Part shown: positions 10,546 to 19,364 of the stretch, piece by piece
How the letters are laid out: every line of letters starts with the position of its first letter
Numbering within the stretch: position 1 is the stretch's first letter
Assembly (NCBI RefSeq): GCF_006459125.1
Contig: NZ_CP041070.1
Span: forward strand, 2,542,001 to 2,606,000
Length of the DNA stretch: 64,000 nucleotides
Reading direction: 5' to 3'
DNA from: Halarcobacter anaerophilus
GTDB taxonomy: Bacteria > Campylobacterota > Campylobacteria > Campylobacterales > Arcobacteraceae
Program-made: the position numbers and the translations under genes
Notes under the pieces: model-generated
What the model saw: only the letters and a program-made list of their open reading frames with translations
Databases searched by the model: none
What the model was told of the DNA's origin: nothing

Positions 10546-10574
10546 TTGGTATAAAGTGGTTACATAATTATAAT
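10546..10574 (+). promoter_or_regulatory. sigma-70 promoter of the ThDP enzyme gene
   Basis: TTGGTA (10546-10551) and TATAAT (10569-10574) are separated by exactly 17 bases. The predicted start near 10581 would leave a leader of about 65 bases before the ATG at 10646. Confidence 0.7.
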
Positions 10575-10645
10575 ACTTAACATCAATTTAAAATAAATTG
10601 TGTGAAAATCCTCAGTATAATTTAATAAATAAAAATGGAGATAAG

Positions 10646-12295
10646 ATGAAAGCATCTGACTTATTTGTAAAAGCGTTAGAAAACGAAGGTGTCGAATATA
10701 TTTTTGGTATCCCGGGCGAGGAAAACTTAGATTTACTAGAATCACTGAGAAAATCAAAACAAATCAAACTTATTTTGACAAGGCATGAACAAGGTGCAGG
10801 TTTTATGGCTGCAACATACGGAAGATTAACAGGTAAAGTAGGAGTATGTATCTCAACTTTAGGACCTGGAGCTACTAACTTTGCTACAGCGGCAGCTTAC
10901 GCACAACTTGGCGGTATGCCGATGATGATGATTACAGGTCAAAAACCAATCAAAAAATCAAAACAAGGTAGATTCCAGATAGTTGATATTGTCGGAATGA
11001 TGAAACCTATGACAAAATATGCAAAACAGATAGTAAACGGAAATAATATTCCATCTATGGTTAGAGATGCATTTAAAATTGCAACAACTGAAAGACCTGG
11101 TGCAGTTCATCTTGAATTACCTGAAGATATTGCGGCAGAAGAAGCAGAAGACAATATTTATCCGGTAAAAAACTTTAGATACCCATATGCAGGGAAAACA
11201 GCTATTTTAGAAGCTGTAAAAAGAATTGAAAAAGCAAAAAGACCTCTTTTATTAGTTGGAGCAGGTGCAAACAGAAGAAGAATAGGTGATGCTTTAACTA
11301 ACTTCGTTAATGAAACAGGTATTCCGTTTTTCTCAACTCAAATGGGTAAAGGTGTAATTGATGAAAATCATAAATTATGTTTAAGTACTGCAGCATTATC
11401 AAAAGATGATTTTATTCACTGCGCAATTGAAAGAGCAGATTTGATAATCAATGTAGGACATGATGTAATTGAAAAACCGCCTTTCTTTATGGAAAATAAA
11501 CCAGATGCAACAAAAGTTATCCATGTTAACTACTTCCCGTCAGAAGTTGATGATACTTATTTCCCACAAATGGATCTAATCGGTGATATTGCTTCTAATA
11601 TGCAACAAATCACTTATGCAATTTCAAAACAAGAACATTGGGATTTTGATTACTATGTTAGAATGGCAGATGAAATTAGAACAAGACTTTCTAAATATTT
11701 CGGTGATACAAGATTCCCTATCTTACCTCAAAGAGCAGTAAGAACTATTAGACAAACATTAGATGAAGAAGATATCGTAACTCTTGATAACGGAGTATAT
11801 AAAATCTGGTTTGCAAGAAACTATAGATGTGCAAAACCAAATACACTTTTACTTGACAATGCACTTGCTACAATGGGAGCAGGTCTTCCATCTGGTATGG
11901 CGGCAAAAATGGTAAACCCTGATAAAAAAGTAGTTGCAGTTTGTGGAGACGGTGGATTTATGATGAATTCACAAGAATTAGAGACAGCTGTAAGATTAGG
12001 TTTAGATTTAACTGTTATTATATTAAACGATAACGCTTACGGAATGATTAAATGGAAACAAACAGGAATGGGATTTGATACATTCGGTCTTGACCTTGGT
12101 AATCCTGATTTTGTTAAATATGCAGAAAGCTACGGAGCAACAGGACACAGACCTGAATCTTGCGAAGAGTTTGAAAAAACTTTAACTGAATGCGTTAACG
12201 GTAAAGGTGTGCATTTAATCGACTTAGCGGTAGATTACTCTTTAAATCACTCAATTTTAAATGAGTTACTAGCTAAAAAACAGTGTTTATTATAA
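10646..12295 (+). CDS. ThDP-dependent enzyme of the acetolactate synthase family; possible 2-oxoglutarate decarboxylase
   Basis: 549 residues from the ATG at 10646, preferred over an in-frame ATG at 10598 because GGAG lies just before it. Three ThDP-enzyme domains: the PYR domain with catalytic Glu48 (TRHEQGAGFMAA), the central domain, and the PP domain with GDGG at 434-437 and the NDNAYGM Mg/ThDP segment. No separate small (regulatory) subunit gene is next to it, so it is unlikely to be the IlvBN enzyme of valine synthesis. Its N-terminus (ENEGVEYIFGIPGEEN) looks like the cyanobacterial acetolactate-synthase-like 2-oxoglutarate decarboxylase. With an aldehyde dehydrogenase 30 bases downstream and sucCD after that, 2-oxoglutarate decarboxylation is a plausible role (inference). 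Catabolic acetolactate synthase is the main alternative. Confidence 0.8.
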   Translation: MKASDLFVKALENEGVEYIFGIPGEENLDLLESLRKSKQIKLILTRHEQGAGFMAATYGRLTGKVGVCISTLGPGATNFATAAAYAQLGGMPMMMITGQKPIKKSKQGRFQIVDIVGMMKPMTKYAKQIVNGNNIPSMVRDAFKIATTERPGAVHLELPEDIAAEEAEDNIYPVKNFRYPYAGKTAILEAVKRIEKAKRPLLLVGAGANRRRIGDALTNFVNETGIPFFSTQMGKGVIDENHKLCLSTAALSKDDFIHCAIERADLIINVGHDVIEKPPFFMENKPDATKVIHVNYFPSEVDDTYFPQMDLIGDIASNMQQITYAISKQEHWDFDYYVRMADEIRTRLSKYFGDTRFPILPQRAVRTIRQTLDEEDIVTLDNGVYKIWFARNYRCAKPNTLLLDNALATMGAGLPSGMAAKMVNPDKKVVAVCGDGGFMMNSQELETAVRLGLDLTVIILNDNAYGMIKWKQTGMGFDTFGLDLGNPDFVKYAESYGATGHRPESCEEFEKTLTECVNGKGVHLIDLAVDYSLNHSILNELLAKKQCLL

Positions 12296-12325
12296 TAAAA
12301 AAATTTTATAAGGAGAAAGAATAAA

Positions 12326-13720
12326 ATGAGTAGTACAATAGAAGTAACATCACCATATGATGATAGCGTAGTAGGGACAGTTCCATTTAATACACAAGAA
12401 GAAGTTGAAGCAGCATTAGATTTAGCTCACAAAACTTTTTTAGATAGAAAAAACTGGATTCCTAGATATAAAAGAGTAGAAATTTTAGAAAAACTTGTTG
12501 AAATTATGTCTTCTCAAGTTGAAGATCTTACTAAACTTTGTGCAAGTGAAGGCGGTAAACCTTACGTTGATTCTAAGGTTGAAGTTTTAAGAGCTATCAA
12601 CAGTGTTAAACTTGCTATTGAGCATTTAGGTGTTTATGAAGGGAAAGAGATCTCTATGGGTCAAACTCCTACTTCTGCAAATAGAATTGCTTATACTTTT
12701 AAAGAACCTATAGGTGTTGCTGTTGCAATCTCTGCTTTTAACCACCCTATGAATCTTGCTATAGGACAAGTTATCCCTGCTGTTGCTGTTGGTTGTCCTG
12801 TTATTATCAGACCTGCAACGCAAACTCCGATGTCTGCACTTAAAGTTGTTGAGATGTTAAAAGAAGCCGGTCTTCCTGAAGGTTGGGCTCAAGGTATTGT
12901 TTGTGATAGAAAAGGAAGTGAATATTTAGCAACTTCTCCTAAAACTTCTTTCTTAACATTTATCGGTTCTGCTTCTGTTGGTTGGTATTTAAGTTCAAAA
13001 GTTGCTCCTGGTACTAGAGTTGCTTTGGAACACGGTGGTGTTGCTCCTGTTATTGTTGCTAAAGATGCCGACATTGATGCTATGATTCCTGATTTGGCTA
13101 AAGGTGGTTTTTATCATGCCGGTCAAGTTTGTATCTCTGTTCAAAGAGTTTTCGTTCATGAGTCAATTGTAGATGAAGTTGCAACTAAACTTGCTGCTGT
13201 TGCTTCTAAACTTGTTGTTGGAAATCAGTTAGATCCTAAAACTGAAGTTGGTCCTTTAGTTAACAACGGGGAAGTTGACAGAGTTGAAGAGTGGGTAAAT
13301 GAAGCTATTGAAAAAGGTGCTAAAGTTTTAACAGGTGGTAAAAGAATCTCTAAATCTTGTTATGAACCTACAGTTCTTTTAAATCCGTCTGAGGATTCTA
13401 TTGTTTCTAAAAAAGAGGTATTTGGACCTGTTGTTTGCGTTTATTCTTATAGTGACATTGACGATGCTATTGCTAAAGCAAATTCACTTAACGTTTCTTT
13501 CCAGGCAGCTGTATTTAGTAAAAACATTGATACTTGTTTAAAATGTGTTAAAGAGTTAAACGGTACTGCTGTTATTGTTAACGACCATACTGCATTTAGA
13601 GTTGACTGGATGCCGTTTGGCGGTGCTAAAGAGAGTGGTATCGGTGTTGGTGGTGTTCCTCACGTTATGGAAGATATGTCTAACGAAAAAATGATGGTTA
13701 TTAAATCTCCGGTTTTATAA
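12326..13720 (+). CDS. NAD(P)-dependent aldehyde dehydrogenase; possible succinate-semialdehyde dehydrogenase
   Basis: 464 residues of the aldehyde dehydrogenase superfamily. Catalytic Asn139 (FNHPMN), general base Glu235 (EHGG) and nucleophile Cys269 (GQVCIS) are present, as is EVFGPV. Two oddities: the cofactor-site Lys is Arg162 (IRPATQTP), and the usual ELGG is EHGG. The gene follows the ThDP enzyme by 30 bases with ribosome binding site AAGGAGAA, so the two are probably one operon and the aldehyde made by the first is the likely substrate of the second. The middle of the gene is unusually rich in T-ending codons (gct, gtt, cct) compared with its neighbours. Substrate is not readable from sequence. 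Confidence 0.85.
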   Translation: MSSTIEVTSPYDDSVVGTVPFNTQEEVEAALDLAHKTFLDRKNWIPRYKRVEILEKLVEIMSSQVEDLTKLCASEGGKPYVDSKVEVLRAINSVKLAIEHLGVYEGKEISMGQTPTSANRIAYTFKEPIGVAVAISAFNHPMNLAIGQVIPAVAVGCPVIIRPATQTPMSALKVVEMLKEAGLPEGWAQGIVCDRKGSEYLATSPKTSFLTFIGSASVGWYLSSKVAPGTRVALEHGGVAPVIVAKDADIDAMIPDLAKGGFYHAGQVCISVQRVFVHESIVDEVATKLAAVASKLVVGNQLDPKTEVGPLVNNGEVDRVEEWVNEAIEKGAKVLTGGKRISKSCYEPTVLLNPSEDSIVSKKEVFGPVVCVYSYSDIDDAIAKANSLNVSFQAAVFSKNIDTCLKCVKELNGTAVIVNDHTAFRVDWMPFGGAKESGIGVGGVPHVMEDMSNEKMMVIKSPVL

Positions 13721-13730
13721 CTCTTTATTA

Positions 13731-13753
13731 GTGAAGAGGCTCCTCCTCTTCAC
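13731..13753 (+). terminator. hairpin after the aldehyde dehydrogenase gene
   Basis: GTGAAGAGG pairs perfectly with CCTCTTCAC around a 5-base loop, 11 bases after the stop. There is no T-run, so termination may be partial and sucCD may be partly read from upstream. Confidence 0.5.
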
Positions 13754-13866
13754 CTCTTCAAGATATAAAATACTTATATTTTACTTAAGCACACTTATAT
13801 TATTATTTTGGTATAAACATCTATTTAAAACACAAGAATCAGTAATCAAAAACTTATAGGAAAATT

Positions 13867-15036
13867 ATGAATTTACATGAATATCAAACAAAAAATTTAT
13901 TTAGGAAATATGATATTCCAACAACCAAGGGTAAACTTTTAACTCACCCCTCTCAACTTGATGATATATTAAGAAGATTAGGCGGAGATAGATGGGTTAT
14001 TAAAGCACAAGTTCACGCAGGAGGAAGAGGAAAAGCCGGAGGAGTAGTAGTAGCTGAGTCAAAGCAAGAGGCTAATGAAGAAGTTAGAAGACTACTTGGA
14101 AGTAAACTTGTAACCCACCAGACTACAAAAGAGGGACAGCCTATAAACTCTATCTATATAGAACAACCTTGTGATGTAGAAAAACAGATATATATAGCTT
14201 TTATGGTTGACAGAACTACCCAAAGAATTATGATAATAACTTCCAGTGAAGGTGGTGTTGAGATTGAAGAGGTTGCTCAAAAACATCCTGAAAAAATATT
14301 AAGAAATGCAATTAACCCTGTAGTAGGAATAATGCCTGCACAATGTAGACAGATTTGTGATGATTTAGGATTAGATAAAACACTAAGTGCCCAAATGATT
14401 GATTTAATGCAAAAAATGTATAAAATGTTTGTAAAAAATGATTTATCTTTAATTGAAGTAAACCCTTTAGTTGTTTCAAAACAAGGAAGACTTTTATGTC
14501 TTGACGGAAAAGCTTCCGTAGATAATTCGGCACTATATAGACAACCTAAAATAAATGAAATCAGAGATGAAACCCAAGAAAATGCAAGAGAACTGAAAGC
14601 TGAAAAACTTGACCTAAATTACGTTTCACTAGACGGAAACATTGCTTGTATGGTAAACGGTGCGGGTCTTGCAATGGCAACAATGGATCTAATCAAAGCT
14701 CATGGAGCCAACCCCGCAAACTTTTTGGACGTGGGCGGAAGCGTAAATGAAAAAAGAGTAATCGAAGCTTTTGAAATTATATTATCAGATGAAAAAGTAA
14801 ACGGTATTTTGGTAAATATTTTCGGTGGAATTGTAAGATGTGATGTTATTGCCTCAGGTATTATAGAAGCCGCAAAAAAGATGGATTTAAATGTACCTAT
14901 TGTTGTAAGACTTGAAGGAACAAATGCAAAAGAGGGATTAGAATTGATTAGAGAATCTAGCGTATCCGTATATGAAGAGGCTGACTTGGATAAAGCTGCA
15001 CAAAAAATTATTGAACTTACAAAAGGGACTAACTAA
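13867..15036 (+). CDS. sucC: Succinate-CoA ligase (ADP-forming) beta subunit
   Basis: Beta subunit of succinyl-CoA synthetase, 389 residues, the usual length. The N-terminal ATP-grasp domain starts [12 protein letters not shown] and has the nucleotide-site segment [15 protein letters not shown]; the C-terminal ligase domain has the phosphohistidine-facing region [10 protein letters not shown]. It interconverts succinyl-CoA and succinate with ATP formation. The stop overlaps the sucD start (TAATG), so the two subunits are coupled. It is close to the ThDP/aldehyde dehydrogenase pair, but about 145 bases and a hairpin separate them. Confidence 0.95.
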   Translation: MNLHEYQTKNLFRKYDIPTTKGKLLTHPSQLDDILRRLGGDRWVIKAQVHAGGRGKAGGVVVAESKQEANEEVRRLLGSKLVTHQTTKEGQPINSIYIEQPCDVEKQIYIAFMVDRTTQRIMIITSSEGGVEIEEVAQKHPEKILRNAINPVVGIMPAQCRQICDDLGLDKTLSAQMIDLMQKMYKMFVKNDLSLIEVNPLVVSKQGRLLCLDGKASVDNSALYRQPKINEIRDETQENARELKAEKLDLNYVSLDGNIACMVNGAGLAMATMDLIKAHGANPANFLDVGGSVNEKRVIEAFEIILSDEKVNGILVNIFGGIVRCDVIASGIIEAAKKMDLNVPIVVRLEGTNAKEGLELIRESSVSVYEEADLDKAAQKIIELTKGTN

Positions 15037-15905
15037 TGGCTATTTTAATTGATAAAAATACAAAAGTATTAGTACAAGGTCTAACAGGTTCACAGGCAAG
15101 TTTTCATACCCAAAGAGCAATAGCATACGGAACAACTGTAGTAAGCGGTGTAGTTCCCGGTAAAAGGGGACAAAGACATTTAGATCTTCCCATTTACAAT
15201 ACGGTTGAATGTGCAAAAAGATTAACAGGAGCAAATGCTTCAATTATCTATGTTCCTGCACCTTTTTGTAAAGATGCTATTATAGAAGCAAGTGAGAACG
15301 GGATTGAGACTATTGTTTGTATAACAGAAGGTATTCCTACAATTGATATGTTAGATGTTAAAGCTGCCGTTGATTTAAACGGTTCTAGACTTATAGGTCC
15401 AAACTGCCCGGGGGTAATAACTCCAAATCAATGTAAAATGGGAATTATGCCTGAATCAATTCATATGCCAGGAAGCGTGGGAATTATTTCTCGTTCGGGA
15501 ACTCTAACTTATGAAGCCGTAAATCAATCAACTCTTGCAGGATTTGGACAAAGCACTTGTGTCGGAATCGGAGGAGATCCTGTTCCAGGTTCCGATTTTA
15601 TAGATATCCTAAAAATGTTTGAAGAAGACGATGAAACAAAAGCAATCGTAATGATTGGAGAAATCGGAGGAGCAAAAGAAGAAGCGGCAGCTGAATATAT
15701 TAAATCAAATATTACAAAACCCGTTGTATCTTATATTGCAGGTGTTACTGCACCTAAAGGGAAAAGAATGGGACATGCAGGAGCAATTATAGACGGAAGC
15801 AAAGGAACAGCCCAAGAGAAATATACAGCTCTTGAAAGAGCAGGTGTTTGTACCGTAAAAACTATTACTTCTATTGCCGATGCTTTAAAAGAAGTACACC
15901 CTTAA
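15036..15905 (+). CDS. sucD: Succinate-CoA ligase (ADP-forming) alpha subunit
   Basis: CoA-binding and phosphorylated subunit, 289 residues, cytoplasmic. The CoA-binding Rossmann motif [13 protein letters not shown] and the active-site segment GHAGAI with the phosphorylated His are present, as is [15 protein letters not shown]. Partner of SucC from the same transcript. Confidence 0.96.
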   Translation: MAILIDKNTKVLVQGLTGSQASFHTQRAIAYGTTVVSGVVPGKRGQRHLDLPIYNTVECAKRLTGANASIIYVPAPFCKDAIIEASENGIETIVCITEGIPTIDMLDVKAAVDLNGSRLIGPNCPGVITPNQCKMGIMPESIHMPGSVGIISRSGTLTYEAVNQSTLAGFGQSTCVGIGGDPVPGSDFIDILKMFEEDDETKAIVMIGEIGGAKEEAAAEYIKSNITKPVVSYIAGVTAPKGKRMGHAGAIIDGSKGTAQEKYTALERAGVCTVKTITSIADALKEVHP

Positions 15906-15925
15906 TACAAAAAACTAAATTACTT

Positions 15926-15970
15926 ATATTATAACCGTAAAATTAAATTACAAAATTAAGGTTATAATAT
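15926..15970. repeat. 11-base inverted repeat downstream of sucD
   Basis: ATATTATAACC (15926-15936) and GGTTATAATAT (15960-15970) are perfect complements around a 23-base AT-rich loop. It has no T-run. It could be a weak terminator or message-stabilising structure of sucCD, or a protein site. The rest of the 248-base gap up to ald is AT-rich and I see nothing else definite in it. Confidence 0.45.
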
Positions 15971-16153
15971 GAGAAACCTCAAAACTAAAACAGCAACTCT
16001 TTTTTATCCTTTAATCTTTATAAAATAATTTACTTATACTAAATAATATTTTAATAAAACTAAAATATTGTATATATTTTCTACATTATTATTTAATTTA
16101 ATTAAATATATTGTGTTATTCTTTTATAAATTTAATATAATTAAAAAGGATAA

Positions 16154-17263
16154 ATGATGAAAATAGGATTAGTAAAAGAGATTAAAGTCCATGAATACAG
16201 AGTCGGATTGACTCCAAGTTGTGTTGAAGCCTATGTAGAAAACGGTCATACCGTCTTTGTTGAAAAAGATGCTGGAACAGGTGCAGGATTTGAAAATAGT
16301 GAATATGAAAAAGCAGGAGCAACAATTGTTGAAGATAAAAAGAAGATTTTTGATGAAAGTGAAATGATTGTAAAAGTAAAAGAACCTCTTCCCCAAGAGT
16401 ATGAATACTTTCATGAAGGGCAAATTTTATATACCTATTTACATATTGCAGCAGACAGACCTCAAGCTGAAATGTTGCTAAATAAAAAAATAAAAGCAGT
16501 AGCTTATGAAACAATAACAAACAATCAAGGAGGTCTTCCGTGTTTAACACCAATGAGTGAAATTGCAGGACGACTGGCAGTTCAAGAAGGAGCTAAATTT
16601 TTAGAAAAACCTTTTGGAGGAAGAGGAGTTTTATTAGGAGGAGTTCCGGGTGTACAAAGAGGTAATGTTGTAATTGTAGGGGGAGGTATAGTAGGACTAA
16701 ATGCTTGTAAAATGGCAGTAGGATTAGGTGCAAACGTAACCGTACTTGATATTTCAGCTTCAAGATTAGCTTTTTATGATGATTTATTCGGCTCACAAGT
16801 AACAACGCTTTTTTCTAATAAAACAAATCTTATAAAATCTATAAAAGAAGCAGATTTGGTAATCGGTGCCGTATTGATCCCCGGTGCAACAACTCCGAAA
16901 CTAATCAAAAAAGAGGATTTAAAACTTATGAAGAAAAATTCTGTTTTAGTAGATGTTGCCATAGATCAAGGTGGATGTTTTGAAACATCAAAAGCCACAT
17001 ATCATGATAATCCAACATATATTGTAAACGATGTAGTACACTATTGTGTTGCAAATATGCCAGGAGCAGTATCATTAACATCAACTTTGGCATTAACTGC
17101 CACTACATTAAATCATGGTTTGGCTATTGCAAACAAAGGTTTAGAAAAAGCTCTTCATGATGATATTCACTTATCAAACGGATTAAATACTTATGAAGGG
17201 AAATTAACAAATAAAGCAGTAGCCGAAAGTTTGAAGATTCCTTATGAAGCAATAAAATTTTAA
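16154..17263 (+). CDS. ald: Alanine dehydrogenase
   Basis: NAD-dependent interconversion of alanine with pyruvate and ammonia, 369 residues, typical family length. It starts MMKIGLVKEIKVHEYRVGL; the second ATG at 16157 is an equally possible start, with AAGGA upstream. The NAD Rossmann motif VIVGGGIVGLNA and the catalytic-region segment YLHIAADRPQ are intact. Single gene with its own bidirectional terminator. Together with the Sbp/ABC and exporter genes it points to amino acids as carbon and nitrogen sources. Confidence 0.94.
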   Translation: MMKIGLVKEIKVHEYRVGLTPSCVEAYVENGHTVFVEKDAGTGAGFENSEYEKAGATIVEDKKKIFDESEMIVKVKEPLPQEYEYFHEGQILYTYLHIAADRPQAEMLLNKKIKAVAYETITNNQGGLPCLTPMSEIAGRLAVQEGAKFLEKPFGGRGVLLGGVPGVQRGNVVIVGGGIVGLNACKMAVGLGANVTVLDISASRLAFYDDLFGSQVTTLFSNKTNLIKSIKEADLVIGAVLIPGATTPKLIKKEDLKLMKKNSVLVDVAIDQGGCFETSKATYHDNPTYIVNDVVHYCVANMPGAVSLTSTLALTATTLNHGLAIANKGLEKALHDDIHLSNGLNTYEGKLTNKAVAESLKIPYEAIKF

Positions 17264-17291
17264 AGAAGAAGGATATAAATCCTTCTTTTTT
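17264..17291. terminator. bidirectional terminator between ald and the XRE regulator
   Basis: AAGAAGGAT pairs with ATCCTTCTT around a 4-base loop (17266-17287). A T-run follows on the plus strand, and the AAA upstream gives one on the minus strand. Confidence 0.8.
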
Positions 17292-17292
17292 A

Positions 17293-17889
17293 CTAAAAAG
17301 AGACAGGAGTAATTACAGATAAATAAGAGGCTTTAAAAGAACTTCTGTTCTCTATTTTATGGGGAATTTCAGGATTAAATCTTATTGAATCTCCTTTTTT
17401 AAGAAGAAACTCTTTTTTTCTTAAAGTAACAACAATTTCACCTTCTAGAACATAATCACACTCTTCCCCACCTTTAGTATGGGGAATTACATCCTCGGTA
17501 ATTCTATTTGGTTCCATATTTACTTGTAAAAGTTCTATTTCACCTTGCAAATCAGGAACAAGCAATTCACATGTATATAAAGGATCGGGAAAAGAGATTT
17601 TTTTTCTCTCGTTTTTTCTTACCACATATGATTTTTCATTTTCCAAATTTTCAGAAGTTATAGCCAACTCTTCTTCTTTGTTGTTTGTAAAAAGATGTGC
17701 CAAAGTTACGTCAAGTACTTTTGCTATTTTTCTTAATGTCTCAACAGAGCCTTGAGTAGAACCTTTTTCCAGTTGAGACAGCATACCGAAAGATATTCCG
17801 GCTTCACCTGCAAGCTGTTTTGCCGGCATATTTTTTGCAGTTCTTAAACTTTTTATTTTTTTACCTACATCTAACTCTTCTTCAAGCAC
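17293..17889 (-). CDS. XRE-family regulator with C-terminal cupin domain
   Basis: 198 residues. Residues about 10-65 form a helix-turn-helix of XRE type (IKSLRTAKNMPAKQLAGEAG, SQLEKGSTQGS); residues about 120-195 are a cupin barrel (PHTKGGEECDYVLEGEIVV, GDSIRFNPEIPHKIEN). This architecture is found in PuuR/ClgR-like regulators of amine or amino-acid metabolism that sense a small ligand in the barrel. The start is GTG with AAGG upstream. It is convergent with ald, so control of ald is possible but not indicated by position. The ligand is unknown. Confidence 0.85.
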   Translation of the reverse strand: MLEEELDVGKKIKSLRTAKNMPAKQLAGEAGISFGMLSQLEKGSTQGSVETLRKIAKVLDVTLAHLFTNNKEEELAITSENLENEKSYVVRKNERKKISFPDPLYTCELLVPDLQGEIELLQVNMEPNRITEDVIPHTKGGEECDYVLEGEIVVTLRKKEFLLKKGDSIRFNPEIPHKIENRSSFKASYLSVITPVSF

Positions 17890-17988
17890 TTTTATTAACC
17901 TTAAAATTTTTTAAAAATAGTATAGCTAAAATTGATTGAAAATATAATAGCTGTAGTTTAAGAGGAAAATCCCCTTAAACTGCCTATT

Positions 17989-18414
17989 TTAATAACTTAG
18001 TGTTGAATATTCGTTGTTTAATAGCTCTTTAGCTACATTTTGAGGTTTTGCAACATTTATTCCCTCTAGTAAAACAGATTTATCTAAATTTGCATTGGGT
18101 AAATAAAGAGGACAAACTTCAACTTTAGCCCCACTTTTTATAAGTGCTTGAAGCATCATTTTAGGTGATTTGTTTTTCGGTTTTAATAAAGGACTCTCTT
18201 TACCTTTTACTGCCAAATCTCCCGCACTTGAACATAAAGTCATATTAACAGCTTTTTTTTGTTTCAAAGTCATCATAGACAGAACCATTGCCATCATTTG
18301 AGTTTGAGCATCTTTTGCCGTAAGAACTACGTTTAACCCCTTATTTTCTCCTGCTATTGCACTTGAAGAGAAAAGAAAAGCACCTAAAGCCGCTACTGAT
18401 AAAAACTTTTTCAT
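17989..18414 (-). CDS. Periplasmic DsrE-family protein
   Basis: 141 residues with a clear Sec signal peptide (MKKFLSVAALGAFLFSSSAIA) followed by a DsrE/DsrF-like fold. Cys101 in KVEVCPLYLPN is at the position of the conserved DsrE cysteine; Cys61 is a second one. Soluble DsrE proteins carry or transfer sulfur in sulfur-relay pathways; an exported version may act in periplasmic sulfur or thiol chemistry (inference). It is a lone gene, divergent from the PhyH gene, with a 215-base AT-rich gap in between that must hold both promoters. Confidence 0.75.
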   Translation of the reverse strand: MKKFLSVAALGAFLFSSSAIAGENKGLNVVLTAKDAQTQMMAMVLSMMTLKQKKAVNMTLCSSAGDLAVKGKESPLLKPKNKSPKMMLQALIKSGAKVEVCPLYLPNANLDKSVLLEGINVAKPQNVAKELLNNEYSTLSY

Positions 18415-18629
18415 TTAGTTTCCTTTTTGATAATGTTTTAATCAATTTCCATGCATGACAAAATTATAGAGAATAGATACTTAGATAAATATTTAAAAAA
18501 TAATATAGATTGTCACTATTAATATAATTTTAAATTATGATAAAAATAATTTTAACAAATTTAACCTTGCTAATATGAAAACTAAAGTACAATTACACCC
18601 TAAAATTAAACTAGTATGGAATAGATAAA

Positions 18630-19364
18630 ATGCAACTTACCCAAGAAGAGTTAAAAGAATTTAATGACAACGGTTTTTTAGTGATAAAAAACTTTGTTTC
18701 AAAAGAGTATTGTGACGAAATTTTAGAAAAAGCAAAAGTTCATCTTGAAAAAAAAGAGGCTCCAATAGAGAGCGAACAAGAGTATATGCATCTTGATGAA
18801 AATAAAATCACAGTTAGAAGATTAAGACAAGTTTACGATAGAGAAGAGATTTTCAAAGAGTGGATGACAAATAAAGAGATAAGACCTATGTTAAAACAAA
18901 TATTAAATGATACTCCTGTTTTAACTTTAGCCCACCATAACTCTATTATGACAAAAATGCCCCATGAGAGTACAAGAACTTTTTGGCATCAAGACAGACG
19001 TTACTGGCACTTTGAAAATGATGATTTAGTCTCTGTATGGCTGGCACTTGATGATGAATTTTTAGATAATGGTTTGCTTGAATTTATTCCAAAAACACAT
19101 AAAATGAATTTTTCTAAAGATAGGTTTGATAAAGTATCAAACTTTTTGGATGAACATGAAGAAAATAAAAAAATAATAGAGAAAAGAGTTCACCAAAATT
19201 TAGAAAAAGGAGATATTGTTCTTTTTCATTGTAAAACTCTGCACCATGCAAGTAAAAATATAACAGATAAACCTAAAATCTCTTTTGTATATACAGTTAG
19301 AGCACAAAGCAACAGACCTTTAAAAAATACAAGAAGTGATTATAAGGAAGTAGTTCTTGACTAA
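18630..19364 (+). CDS. Phytanoyl-CoA dioxygenase (PhyH) family Fe(II)/2-oxoglutarate oxygenase
   Basis: 244 residues. The double-stranded beta-helix has the metal site His120-x-Asp122 (FWHQDRRYWH) and distal His206 (LHHASKN), with a probable 2-oxoglutarate-binding Arg shortly after (YTVRAQ). Typical bacterial PhyH proteins hydroxylate small molecules; the substrate cannot be deduced. The end overlaps the start of tex by 8 bases, so the two are co-translated although no functional link is known. Confidence 0.82.
   Translation: MQLTQEELKEFNDNGFLVIKNFVSKEYCDEILEKAKVHLEKKEAPIESEQEYMHLDENKITVRRLRQVYDREEIFKEWMTNKEIRPMLKQILNDTPVLTLAHHNSIMTKMPHESTRTFWHQDRRYWHFENDDLVSVWLALDDEFLDNGLLEFIPKTHKMNFSKDRFDKVSNFLDEHEENKKIIEKRVHQNLEKGDIVLFHCKTLHHASKNITDKPKISFVYTVRAQSNRPLKNTRSDYKEVVLD

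Noticed and set aside
10598-10645. Earlier ATG for the ThDP enzyme, adding 16 residues
   Set aside because: The added residues are polar and not part of the family, and GGAG lies directly before the ATG at 10646.
16111-16141. TTGTGT and TATAAT before ald as its promoter
   Set aside because: The spacer is 19 bases and the predicted start would fall inside the ribosome binding site; the match is probably due to AT richness.
16182-16553. 123-codon open frame on the minus strand within ald
   Set aside because: It is antisense to a clear alanine dehydrogenase, Leu/Phe-rich as expected of a shadow of an AT-rich gene, and has no ribosome binding site.
18552-18629. 17-codon frame (MKTKVQLHPKIKLVWNR) before the PhyH gene
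   Set aside because: Too short, no ribosome binding site, no paralogue, and no sign of a leader-peptide structure.
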